Shown piece after piece: positions 1 through 6,254 of a DNA stretch of 9,593 bases; within the stretch, counting starts at the first letter, position 1, and every line of letters starts with the position of its first letter. The translations under genes were made by a program, and so were the position numbers. The notes under the pieces are model-generated. The model saw only the letters and a list, made by a program, of their open reading frames with translations. It was not told the origin of the DNA and ran no database searches. Origin of the DNA: Gammaproteobacteria bacterium (lineage in GTDB: Bacteria; Pseudomonadota; Gammaproteobacteria; J113); NCBI GenBank assembly GCA_003694425.1, contig RFJX01000102.1:1-9593 (forward strand), in the 5' to 3' direction.

Positions 1-61
1 CTGACGAGCAGCGCATCCGTGCGGGTGAGCAGCGGTCCATCCCCGCGGATGCGGGGGAAAC
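1..61 (-). CRISPR. Leader-proximal end of a type I-E CRISPR array (cut by window edge)
   Basis: One 29-nt repeat (33-61) lies next to a long non-coding leader, followed by 32 nt (1-32) that fit exactly one I-E spacer. Read on the minus strand, the order is leader, repeat, spacer, the same direction as the cas genes. A 32-nt spacer implies that the next repeat ends just outside the window at base 0, but only one repeat is visible, so the array is inferred from the repeat's I-E form, the leader and the adjacent cas2. The first spacer of an I-E array is normally the most recently acquired one. The number of repeats and spacers cannot be known from this window. Confidence 0.9.
33..61 (-). repeat. 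Type I-E CRISPR repeat, 29 nt
   Basis: On the minus strand it begins GTTTCCCCCGC and ends GCGGGGATGGACCG, the classic I-E pattern. CCCCGC (plus 51-56) pairs with GCGGGG (plus 41-46) around an ATCC loop, giving a 6-bp GC-only hairpin. Known Cas6e chemistry cuts at the 3' base of this hairpin, which would leave an 8-nt 5' crRNA handle, AUGGACCG (plus 33-40). This is close to the AUAAACCG handle of E. coli. The repeat boundary is set by family resemblance, because no second copy is available for comparison. Confidence 0.9.
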
Positions 62-300
62 CCTTGAAGGCTAACATGAAGAGAGAGAAGAAGAAAGTTT
101 ATATGCAACCATGCATGGCCACGTCCCGTCAAGTGGTGTATGAGCTGGTGCGCCATTCTTCTGGTTGTTGAGAAATGATCAGAAGGAGGATGACGCGATG
201 TGGCCAAGCGCGATCCGGTTGTGATGTTGGTTTCGTGAAGCTGGCAGATATCCGTTTCTGTAATGAGCGACGGTGACACGACGGAGACGTTTGTCCCTTT
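62..300 (-). promoter_or_regulatory. CRISPR leader between cas2 and the array
   Basis: This 239-base stretch between the cas2 stop and the first repeat has no convincing gene. By position it is the leader, which in I-E systems holds the array promoter and the integration-anchoring site. Visible elements are a 20-base purine run at 78-97 (pyrimidine on the transcribed sense), a perfect palindrome CCATGCATGG at 109-118, a TATAAA-like box (minus strand, plus 98-103) and a TTGACG box (plus 127-132). The two boxes are 23 bases apart, too far for a standard sigma-70 promoter, so the promoter is unproven. No good match to the IHF consensus was found, nor any hairpin plus T-run terminator, so read-through from cas2 into the array is possible. 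Confidence 0.7.
78..97 (-). other. Polypurine/polypyrimidine tract in the leader
   Basis: Twenty consecutive purines on the plus strand lie 16 bases from the first repeat, which reads as a C/T-only run in the array sense. It is the most skewed sequence in the leader and sits where I-E leaders carry their integration determinants. Its function is not known; an unusual DNA shape or a protein site is inference. Confidence 0.5.
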
Positions 301-648
301 TCAGGGAGAGGGCGGAGAACCATCCTTATCTGACCCGGATGGTGCACCAATTCTGGGGCGCCGTGCCAGAATCAATCCGTCTTGTTCCACGAAATCGACC
401 GGGGGGTCTCCTAAGATCCGGATTCCTGCCAGGTCGGGGATGGATGGGTCCCGCCAAAGCATGACCACGGACGCGCCCTGCTGCTCGCATGCGAACCATT
501 CATGGACAATATCCCACACCCTTTCCCGCACCCTGGGATTCATCTGCGGTGCCACGTAGACACCGGGGGTTACCTCCAACATGGAGGAGGCGAGAAACCC
601 GCGCATGCGTTTCGATGCAGCGCGTGCGACGACGACTACGGTGCTCAT
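301..648 (-). CDS. cas2: Cas2, type I-E adaptation protein
   Basis: A 115-residue Cas2 of the I-E (CT1978-like) kind. Cas2 dimerises and bridges two Cas1 dimers in the integrase that inserts new spacers. The N-terminus MSTVVVVA, the segment RMRGFLASSMLEV and PGVYVAP (28-34) align without gaps to E. coli Cas2. R14 and R16, which contact the prespacer DNA in E. coli, are conserved. E9 of E. coli is replaced by R9; that residue is known to be dispensable for acquisition. The protein runs about 20 residues past the usual end (family about 94-97 aa) with a Gly/Ser/Pro/Asp-rich tail. The ATG at 648 overlaps the cas1 stop as ATGA and has no clear ribosome site of its own, so translation is probably coupled to cas1. 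It is the last cas gene before the leader. Confidence 0.95.
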   Translation of the reverse strand: MSTVVVVARAASKRMRGFLASSMLEVTPGVYVAPQMNPRVRERVWDIVHEWFACEQQGASVVMLWRDPSIPDLAGIRILGDPPVDFVEQDGLILARRPRIGAPSGSDKDGSPPSP

Positions 649-1520
649 GCAACATTCAGAAGCGATTTGATCTGGTCGATCATTTTCGGGATCACCCGGT
701 ACTTGCGGAAACGTGCGGCCGCCTCGTAACGGATTGTACGTTCCAGGTTGAGGGAAGGGTCGCGCATCGCTTTTGCCGCAGATGAGAATGCCAGCGGAAG
801 GGTCAGTTCGGCGCGCCAGAGGTCGGCGATGTCTAGGACGAAGGCGATGGCAGCGTCTTCATGGACAAACCCCAAGGGGGGCAATGCACCGACCGCGGCT
901 ACAGAGAGGTGGGCCGCTGCTTCGACGAAGGTGGCCGCATGGTTGATTGCCTGGTTGGGTATATCGGCTGCCATCGGGTCGCTGCGGTCGTAGTGTCTGC
1001 CGCGCCAGGGTACGCAGTAGCGCTCGGCGGTTCGTCGATAGCTTTCCTTGACACGAACTCCTTCCATACCGCGCAGAACCTCAATGTTGCGATCCGGCAG
1101 GATCCCCCCGAAGCGGATGGCGTACATCGTTCTGGCGATTCGGCGCCGATCTTTCCTGACCGCCCAAAGCTCGGCATGACGGCGAGCCACATTCGATCGT
1201 GCCTGCCCGAACGGCGGTGCGGTATAGATTTTCACCCCGCCTTGGCCTACCGCCATCAACAGTACACTGTGACGTGTCAGCAGGCGAAATACATCGTGGG
1301 TGAGGCTCGTACCCGGACCAAGGAACAACATGGATATGGTCTGATAGGGGATGGCATAATCCCCTGCGGGGAGCGTACCTTCTCCCGCTGTGTGAAACCG
1401 GAGCGTACCATCTTCCACATACAACCTGCCCCGAGAGAGCCAGAGCAGGCCGTGTCGGTCGGCATGGGGAATCCGGGATTCCGCTAGTCCCAGGCGACCG
1501 AACAGAGAAATGGCGCTCAT
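645..1520 (-). CDS. cas1: Cas1, type I-E spacer integrase
   Basis: Cas1 is the metal-dependent integrase of the Cas1-Cas2 complex that joins prespacers to the leader end of the array. The 291-residue product has the beta N-domain with LGPGTSLTHD (67-76) and GVKIY (95-99), and a helical catalytic domain with LRGMEG (149-154), GFVHEDA (217-223) and VLDIADLWR (228-236). The metal-binding and catalytic residues match E. coli E141, H208, D218 and D221 as E153, H220, D230 and D233, so the enzyme should be active. The start chosen is the ATG at 1520, whose A is the last base of the cas6e stop (TGATG). An in-frame ATG at 1577 would add 19 residues unlike the family and overlap cas6e by 58 bases. Neither start has a strong Shine-Dalgarno, which favours coupling at 1520. 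Confidence 0.95.
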   Translation of the reverse strand: MSAISLFGRLGLAESRIPHADRHGLLWLSRGRLYVEDGTLRFHTAGEGTLPAGDYAIPYQTISMLFLGPGTSLTHDVFRLLTRHSVLLMAVGQGGVKIYTAPPFGQARSNVARRHAELWAVRKDRRRIARTMYAIRFGGILPDRNIEVLRGMEGVRVKESYRRTAERYCVPWRGRHYDRSDPMAADIPNQAINHAATFVEAAAHLSVAAVGALPPLGFVHEDAAIAFVLDIADLWRAELTLPLAFSSAAKAMRDPSLNLERTIRYEAAARFRKYRVIPKMIDQIKSLLNVA

Positions 1521-2245
1521 CAGGGAAGGAGAAGCACCATTCCATAACCGAATGCCGTATGTCTTCCCACACCGCATTCGAGCCAGGGGATCAATGCATC
1601 ATCTTCATCGATGCGAATGCGTCCCCGCACCATTATCTCAGGTATGGTAATCCAGTGTGTTTTTCTCGGCTTCTTCTGTGTTCGCCTCATTCTGTGTACG
1701 AGACGGAATGCATCCATATTCCAATCCAGCAAGCGCAGGCCTGGCTGTAATCGCCCGGTAAACCAAGAACGATAGACCGTTTCCCGGCACAAACCGGTTT
1801 TCTGGTGTTGCCGTTCCGCTTCCACGAGGAGTGCATCCTTCTCCACACCGCCCGTCGTTCGTCTGGTTGCGGCCACTATGGTTTCGAAGCCCAGAACTTT
1901 GCCGGCAGGCCATGACATGGGCATCGGTTTGGATCGAATCGTGGTATTGCTGCCCCCTTCCAGAGTGGCCAAGACGGATGGGTCAGCAAACGAACGGGCG
2001 TGTTCGATGAGGCATTCCGCATCGTTTCGCGCATAGCCTAGGATGCGTGGTCTCTTGCAGCGGGCTCCCCAGATGCGGAACGGTTTGGGTGCCAGATCTC
2101 CGTAGGCGGCACGCAGCCATGCGTGGGTGAGGTAGCCGAGATCTGTTCTAGGTTCATGAGCGGATAGCAATCCATTTCCACGCGCCCACGATAACAAGTC
2201 GGGCCATATTGGACGGATTTCCACCATATACAGCTGGCTTCTCAT
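1520..2245 (-). CDS. cas6e: Cas6e (CasE/Cse3), pre-crRNA endoribonuclease
   Basis: Cas6e cuts the array transcript at the base of each repeat hairpin and stays bound to the crRNA 3' stem-loop as the head of Cascade. In the 241-residue product, GYLTHAWLRAAYGDLAPKPF (37-56) corresponds to the first helix of the family. H41 there is the likely catalytic histidine (H20 in E. coli, H26 in Thermus). Residues 136-162 (KDALLV..RETVYRSWF) follow the family's central motif. The glycine-rich loop GVGRHTAFGYGMV (225-237) is the RAMP-fold RNA-binding loop. About 20 extra residues lie between strand 1 and the catalytic helix compared with E. coli, as in a proteobacterial sub-branch I recall. The ATG at 2245 makes ATGA with the cas5 stop and has GGGGA about 8 bases upstream. 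An ATG at 2251 would add two residues. Confidence 0.93.
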   Translation of the reverse strand: MRSQLYMVEIRPIWPDLLSWARGNGLLSAHEPRTDLGYLTHAWLRAAYGDLAPKPFRIWGARCKRPRILGYARNDAECLIEHARSFADPSVLATLEGGSNTTIRSKPMPMSWPAGKVLGFETIVAATRRTTGGVEKDALLVEAERQHQKTGLCRETVYRSWFTGRLQPGLRLLDWNMDAFRLVHRMRRTQKKPRKTHWITIPEIMVRGRIRIDEDDALIPWLECGVGRHTAFGYGMVLLLP

Positions 2246-2982
2246 TCGCATTTCCCCATGGGTAGAACACCTCGCATCCGCCGGTGTTCTCCGGTCATCA
2301 GTTGGGCATGCCAGTCGCGGAGGTCATAGACGGTTTCCATAGCTCCGTTACATACTTCGGGCGTCGACGGCCAACATGCTTCCAGGCGGGTGGTGTTCCC
2401 ACATGTGCCGTTACGCGACCAGACCGGTATTTTCTTTAGCGCTTCGAGGATACTGTCCGCTTCTACCATCGGGTCTTGCGGATCAAGCAATGGGCGTGCT
2501 GGGAGGCAGCTTTTCCGACCAAGAAACAATGGACGAGCCGGACGGCGCAGTGCCGCACGAATCTCATTCAGATTTGGTTCTTCTCCATCTTCGATCGCCA
2601 GTGCCAGGGTCATCAGTCCGTCTTCCCAGTAGTGGCGTAGTCGGATGTGCGTGCCGTATTTGGCCTGCTGTCCGCCTTTGCGGTGTTCGGGCGCCCCCCT
2701 AGTGGTCCAGCCGGTTTCCCGCAACTTCGGCTGACCGAGGTCCACGGTTTGATAGTCCACAACCTCTTGCGGCGGTACGTCCCAGCGGGCAGCGAACACG
2801 AGGCGTTTCTGCAAAGCCTGCAGACGATCGGCATCGCCATGATCCCAACCCAAGGCGTTCGCAATCAGTCCCGTGAGCATTGCCTGGCCCGGGAAACGTT
2901 CGATGAAGCCATGGTGGTCCACAATTGGTGCTCCGAAGCTCATCCACGGTGCATCCAGGCGCAGGATCAAGGCGCGTATCAC
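2242..2982 (-). CDS. cas5: Cas5e (CasD), Cascade subunit
   Basis: Cas5e caps the 5' handle of the crRNA and anchors Cse1 in Cascade. The 246-residue protein carries the family landmarks in order: LRLDAPWMSFG (7-17), FPGQAMLTGL (30-39), DYQTVDL (76-82), WTTRG (92-96), the THIR segment (111-114) and PARPLFLGRKSCLPARPL (148-165). In the known structure the N-terminal RAMP fold and thumb hold the handle. No catalytic role is expected, because Cas6e is present to cut RNA. It starts with GTG at 2982, overlapping the cas7 stop as GTGA, and GGAG lies 7 bases upstream (plus 2990-2993). It ends in a 4-base overlap with cas6e. Confidence 0.95.
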   Translation of the reverse strand: MIRALILRLDAPWMSFGAPIVDHHGFIERFPGQAMLTGLIANALGWDHGDADRLQALQKRLVFAARWDVPPQEVVDYQTVDLGQPKLRETGWTTRGAPEHRKGGQQAKYGTHIRLRHYWEDGLMTLALAIEDGEEPNLNEIRAALRRPARPLFLGRKSCLPARPLLDPQDPMVEADSILEALKKIPVWSRNGTCGNTTRLEACWPSTPEVCNGAMETVYDLRDWHAQLMTGEHRRMRGVLPMGKCE

Positions 2983-4172
2983 GATACATCTCCAAAGATG
3001 GTGTCCAGTGCCGCCCGTGTAGCCTCGGAGAGCCGTGCCACCTTACAGGCATTCCATTCGCGATCGGTTGCCGCCCATCGCTGTTCGCCAGTGTCGCCGT
3101 AGATTCGGGCATAGCGGTTGAGCTGTGCGGCCAGTGCATCCACGGCGAGCTGCATCGGATCCTGTCCTTCCTGCATGCCGATCGGTTGCAGATAGGCGTT
3201 GGCCAGGCTTCTCGGCATCGATTTCCCTACCTCCAGCAGTATGAGCTCCGCCCAGGTGTGGGGCGCGGTTGCGCCTAACTTGGCGCCCGGGCTTGTCTGA
3301 GCCACGACCCGAATGAAAGACTCGATCACCCTGCATACCGCAGGTTCCGATACCAATGCATCGCGCCAGCTGTTCCTGTCGCAGCCGGTGAAGTTGGAGA
3401 CGAGCAGGGGTAGATCCATGGCCACATAGCCGTAGAAGATGCCGGTGCCGAGCTCTGTTTCGTTCACATGTGCCGCTCCGGTTTCCTCTTGCTCTTCGAG
3501 TAGGTCGTCCACTACGGTGAAATAGTCCATTTCTGTCTGCAGGGCATGCACGGTGAAGGCATGCGCTACATGCACCGGCGCATCCACTCGGGCCAGGATG
3601 TCCGAAGTAATGAATCGCCCGAAAAGCGCCCCTTCCACGCCGCAGGCGGGTTTCGGCATGCCCGCCTGTCGCATCAAGGCCAGCAGATTCTTCTTTTCCA
3701 GCCTCTTGATTCGTTGCTCGATCGCTTGCCTGGTACCCGCCTCGTCTGGGCTCTCTTTCGCTGCATCCGCGACGATAGACGCCAGATAGCGGATCTCGGG
3801 GCGTCCCAAGAGGATTGGTTGGGCCAGCAACAGTTGCCCGGCATCGTCAAATACCGATCTTCCCCGTTTCCCCGAAGCCAAGGTCATCACGCTTTCTCCG
3901 AGAAGACGGGTCAGCGAATGCACCCGCTCATCGGCTACCCCCTGTCGCCGGGCCTCCTTGGCGATTTCCTGGAATGCAAGGCGTGAACGGATCCCGAAGG
4001 GGAGATCGGGCAAAGTCGGGATCAACGCGTCCCGCCAATGCTTCTTCTGGCATTGGGAAGAGACTCGAAGTCGCGGAACCCCGCCGAAGGTGATGCGTTT
4101 GGCCAGTCCTGCATCGTCACGGTTGAGCAGGCTTGCATGGTGCGAAGTCAGAAAATGAATCTGCAGAAACAT
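2979..4172 (-). CDS. cas7: Cas7e (CasC/Cse4), Cascade backbone
   Basis: Cas7e forms the six-subunit filament that holds the crRNA spacer in Cascade. The 397-residue product shows the family pattern: MFLQIHFLTSH at the N-terminus, LNRDDAG (16-22), RLRVSSQCQKKHWR (34-47), ALFGRF (182-187) and HAFTVHALQTEMDYFTVVDDL (about 204-224). A further conserved stretch, ELGTGIFYGY, follows. The start at 4172 is set by the family N-terminus and by AAGGAGG 7 bases upstream; longer in-frame versions reaching 4361 would add unrelated residues inside cse2. Unlike every other cas gene here it does not overlap its upstream neighbour: 17 bases separate it from cse2. That fits a need for more copies of this subunit. 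Confidence 0.96.
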   Translation of the reverse strand: MFLQIHFLTSHHASLLNRDDAGLAKRITFGGVPRLRVSSQCQKKHWRDALIPTLPDLPFGIRSRLAFQEIAKEARRQGVADERVHSLTRLLGESVMTLASGKRGRSVFDDAGQLLLAQPILLGRPEIRYLASIVADAAKESPDEAGTRQAIEQRIKRLEKKNLLALMRQAGMPKPACGVEGALFGRFITSDILARVDAPVHVAHAFTVHALQTEMDYFTVVDDLLEEQEETGAAHVNETELGTGIFYGYVAMDLPLLVSNFTGCDRNSWRDALVSEPAVCRVIESFIRVVAQTSPGAKLGATAPHTWAELILLEVGKSMPRSLANAYLQPIGMQEGQDPMQLAVDALAAQLNRYARIYGDTGEQRWAATDREWNACKVARLSEATRAALDTIFGDVS

Positions 4173-4179
4173 GTGCTTT

Positions 4180-4186
4180 CCTCCTT
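4180..4186 (-). promoter_or_regulatory. Strong ribosome binding site of cas7
   Basis: AAGGAGG on the minus strand lies 7 bases before the cas7 ATG, in the only intergenic gap of the operon. It is a full anti-Shine-Dalgarno match, stronger than the sites of the other cas genes. It decides the cas7 start at 4172. Confidence 0.9.
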
Positions 4187-4189
4187 TCG

Positions 4190-4699
4190 TCATGAAATCG
4201 CTTCCTGTTGTCGGGCGCGGTAGTACGATGTGGCGATATGCCGGTGCACTGCCTCGATCGCATCTCTTTGCTCCGATAGGAGTAGACGTGCAACATCCCC
4301 CCACAGGAAGGGACGATGCTTGGCGGCCAGCATGCGTGCGATCCGCAGCCAGAGCAGGCATAACGCCTTGCTCCCTGGTGGCGCCTCCAGCAATCGCTCG
4401 ACCCTCGCCTCACTGATACCTGCATCGGCCATCGCTTCCCCCAACGGCCGATCGCCTGCTTCCGGAAAGAGTGCCATGGATTGCACCAGGGTGCGCCAGG
4501 CACGGCGTGTATGTGTAGTGCGATCCCAACCTTCCGGCAGGGCCTCAACCGCTAGGCGGTAAAAGGTCAAAGGAGCAGAGGAGCCTTCATCCGTGGCGTC
4601 GAAGCGCTTGAGTTCCGAGCGTGCCCCTTTCGGAAAGGCGGTCTGCCCGATGAGGAGGACCAGCCTCGAGGCAATCGAATGGATGGATGGATCAGCCAT
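4190..4699 (-). CDS. cse2: Cse2 (CasB), Cascade small subunit
   Basis: Cse2 forms the dimer along the belly of Cascade that stabilises the R-loop and displaced strand. The 169-residue, mostly helical product has length and features of the family: GARSELKR (25-32) near the N-terminus, a mid-protein helix KALCLLWLRIARMLA (111-125), FLWGDVARLLL (131-141) and IATSYYRA (155-162) at the C-terminus. Basic residues are scattered through the helices, as expected for nucleic-acid contact. The family is poorly conserved, but position between cse1 and cas7 makes the call secure. The ATG at 4699 overlaps the cse1 end by 8 bases, and GGGAGGG sits just upstream (plus 4705-4711). Confidence 0.92.
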   Translation of the reverse strand: MADPSIHSIASRLVLLIGQTAFPKGARSELKRFDATDEGSSAPLTFYRLAVEALPEGWDRTTHTRRAWRTLVQSMALFPEAGDRPLGEAMADAGISEARVERLLEAPPGSKALCLLWLRIARMLAAKHRPFLWGDVARLLLSEQRDAIEAVHRHIATSYYRARQQEAIS

Positions 4700-6254
4700 G
4701 GGTACCCTCCCTTGATTCGGACTTGTGGATCAATCTCATTCGGTTTCTCATCGCCCCCTCCAGGATGCATTCCGCCGTGACGTATGCCTTCCAGCGTTGC
4801 GCGGACGGGGATGGCAGCGTTTCGATTCCGATCCGAAATGACCGGCGCGCATCCTCCGCGATCATGCCCTGCCAGAGATGGATCGCTTCTTGCTCCGATC
4901 GCTCTGCCGTCTTCCACAACCATGGAAACAGGCGGACGTGCCATGCGCGGGTATAGCCGCCCTGGACCTTTTTCCACCAGTGTACCGTGGGGCCGTCGAA
5001 GGAGAGCTGCTCCGGCGCTCCCTGCAACCATGCGAGCACCGCAGGCTTCAACGCCGATCGTTCCACTTCCCCCGCTGCCTGGATGGCGGCCTTGGTCCGG
5101 TCGTTCAGTGATGCGCGCTTGTTCCCGAAGATCCATGAGCGCGCCTTGGCTGGAATGGGAATGCGCAGGAAGTGCAGTCCATCCGTTCGTCCCTGGCCGC
5201 GCACGATGACGGAAGCGGTCAGCAAGCACGATTCCGACCAATCCGGGATCGGCGACTGCAATGGCGACAGCTCGACACCGTCGGCGAACAACAGTCGACG
5301 CTGCCATTCTGCGGTGAAACCGTTTTCGTTGAGCGTCAATGCTTTTGGGGGGGCCTGATCGATCCGTACCGGCGTCCAGGGGTCTCCCACCACGCCGCCC
5401 ATCGCCTTGGCATCCAGGAGCGGCCTCTTCGTTGGGGCCTTGGCCGCGACAAGCCGGCCGTTCTCTCCATGAAACAAGCGGACGATGCGGCATATTTCGA
5501 TGAAGGATGGGTCCAAACCGGCCAGCGGACGGCTGTTGGTTCCGTCCCAAGGATCCAACCAGAGCAGTGCCTTGCCCCCTCGTTGATAACCCCAGCGGTT
5601 GGGTCCCTGCAGAATCACCTGGCGATGATCGAACAAGCGTCGAACAGCGTCACAAAAGCGGATGGACCAACGCTCGTTTCGAACCAACTCCAAGATAATA
5701 CGACTGCCGAATCCGCTGTTCATGCGAGCAATGCCATGGTTGCCGGGGCCCGAGTATCCTGAGGTCGTTTGCAGTGACATCAGGGCATACAGCCATAAAT
5801 CCACTTCCATGCCGTCATTTCGCGCACTTTTGAGCTCATGGTTTTTCGCCGTTTGCAAAGCATCCAGTGCATCACTGGAAAAGAGTTGTGCGGACGGTGC
5901 CCCCCTCGATTTTGGCCATGGTGTTTGCAGGAATGCCGGGCTTTCGAGATTTCGCTCCACCAGGCGCCATGCGCTTGCCTCACCGTGCGAGAGTTCGAGC
6001 AAGGCCCTTCTCCAGAACGCCTCATTCTGGCAAGGGTCCCGCAGACCCTGCCGATCCAGCGCCATGGTGGCCAGTTGCGTAAGAAACAGGTGCCAAGGAT
6101 CGCGTTGATGCCGTTGCAATCCCGGGAAGTCTTCGATGCGATCCTCTCCCAGTCCGGCGAGTACCTGCGGCAGACTGGCTCGTGTCATACCTGTGTCCGT
6201 GTGGATGCGGATCAACGGGGCGGTGAGAAGGTTCCATGGATCATCGTGGCTCAT
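4692..6254 (-). CDS. cse1: Cse1 (CasA/Cas8e), Cascade large subunit
   Basis: Cse1 reads the PAM on target DNA, starts unwinding and recruits Cas3. The 520-residue product has the family N-terminus DPWNLLTAPLIRI (5-17), SLPQVLAGL (27-35), the signature FPGLQRHQRDPWHLFLTQLA (43-62), SGYSGPGNHGIARMNSGFGS (165-184), and DPWTPVRID (291-299). The last part, up to about residue 510, corresponds to the four-helix bundle that contacts Cse2 in known structures. The form with GNHGIARMN belongs to a branch unlike the E. coli protein, so its PAM may differ. The ATG at 6254 overlaps the cas3 stop as ATGA and follows GGAGG by 7 bases. An open frame continues upstream to 6521 inside cas3, but those residues are unlike the family. 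Confidence 0.95.
   Translation of the reverse strand: MSHDDPWNLLTAPLIRIHTDTGMTRASLPQVLAGLGEDRIEDFPGLQRHQRDPWHLFLTQLATMALDRQGLRDPCQNEAFWRRALLELSHGEASAWRLVERNLESPAFLQTPWPKSRGAPSAQLFSSDALDALQTAKNHELKSARNDGMEVDLWLYALMSLQTTSGYSGPGNHGIARMNSGFGSRIILELVRNERWSIRFCDAVRRLFDHRQVILQGPNRWGYQRGGKALLWLDPWDGTNSRPLAGLDPSFIEICRIVRLFHGENGRLVAAKAPTKRPLLDAKAMGGVVGDPWTPVRIDQAPPKALTLNENGFTAEWQRRLLFADGVELSPLQSPIPDWSESCLLTASVIVRGQGRTDGLHFLRIPIPAKARSWIFGNKRASLNDRTKAAIQAAGEVERSALKPAVLAWLQGAPEQLSFDGPTVHWWKKVQGGYTRAWHVRLFPWLWKTAERSEQEAIHLWQGMIAEDARRSFRIGIETLPSPSAQRWKAYVTAECILEGAMRNRMRLIHKSESREGTHG

Noticed and set aside
98..132. Sigma-70 promoter for the array (TTGACG and TATAAA on the minus strand)
   Set aside because: The boxes are 23 bases apart instead of about 17, so this is kept only as a note in the leader entry.
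62..300. Additional degenerate repeats, a tracrRNA or a terminator in the leader
   Set aside because: No second copy of the repeat, no anti-repeat and no hairpin with a T-run was seen on either strand. A type I-E system does not need a tracrRNA.
129..350. A 73-codon minus-strand frame covering the leader and the end of cas2
   Set aside because: It overlaps cas2 by about 50 bases, has no protein-like pattern and would occupy the leader. Treated as chance.
4173..4361. Extended cas7 start giving a 460-residue protein
   Set aside because: The added residues are a shadow of cse2. ATG 4172 has AAGGAGG at 7 bases and the family N-terminus.
4679..4692. Tetranucleotide run ATGG x3.5 at the cse2 start, possible phase variation
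   Set aside because: Too few units to slip at a useful rate, and it simply encodes the D-P-S-I-H part of the Cse2 N-terminus.
5347..5353. Seven-G run inside cse1 as a contingency tract or error site
   Set aside because: The Cse1 frame is continuous and family-like on both sides, so there is no sign of a frameshift; the run is short.
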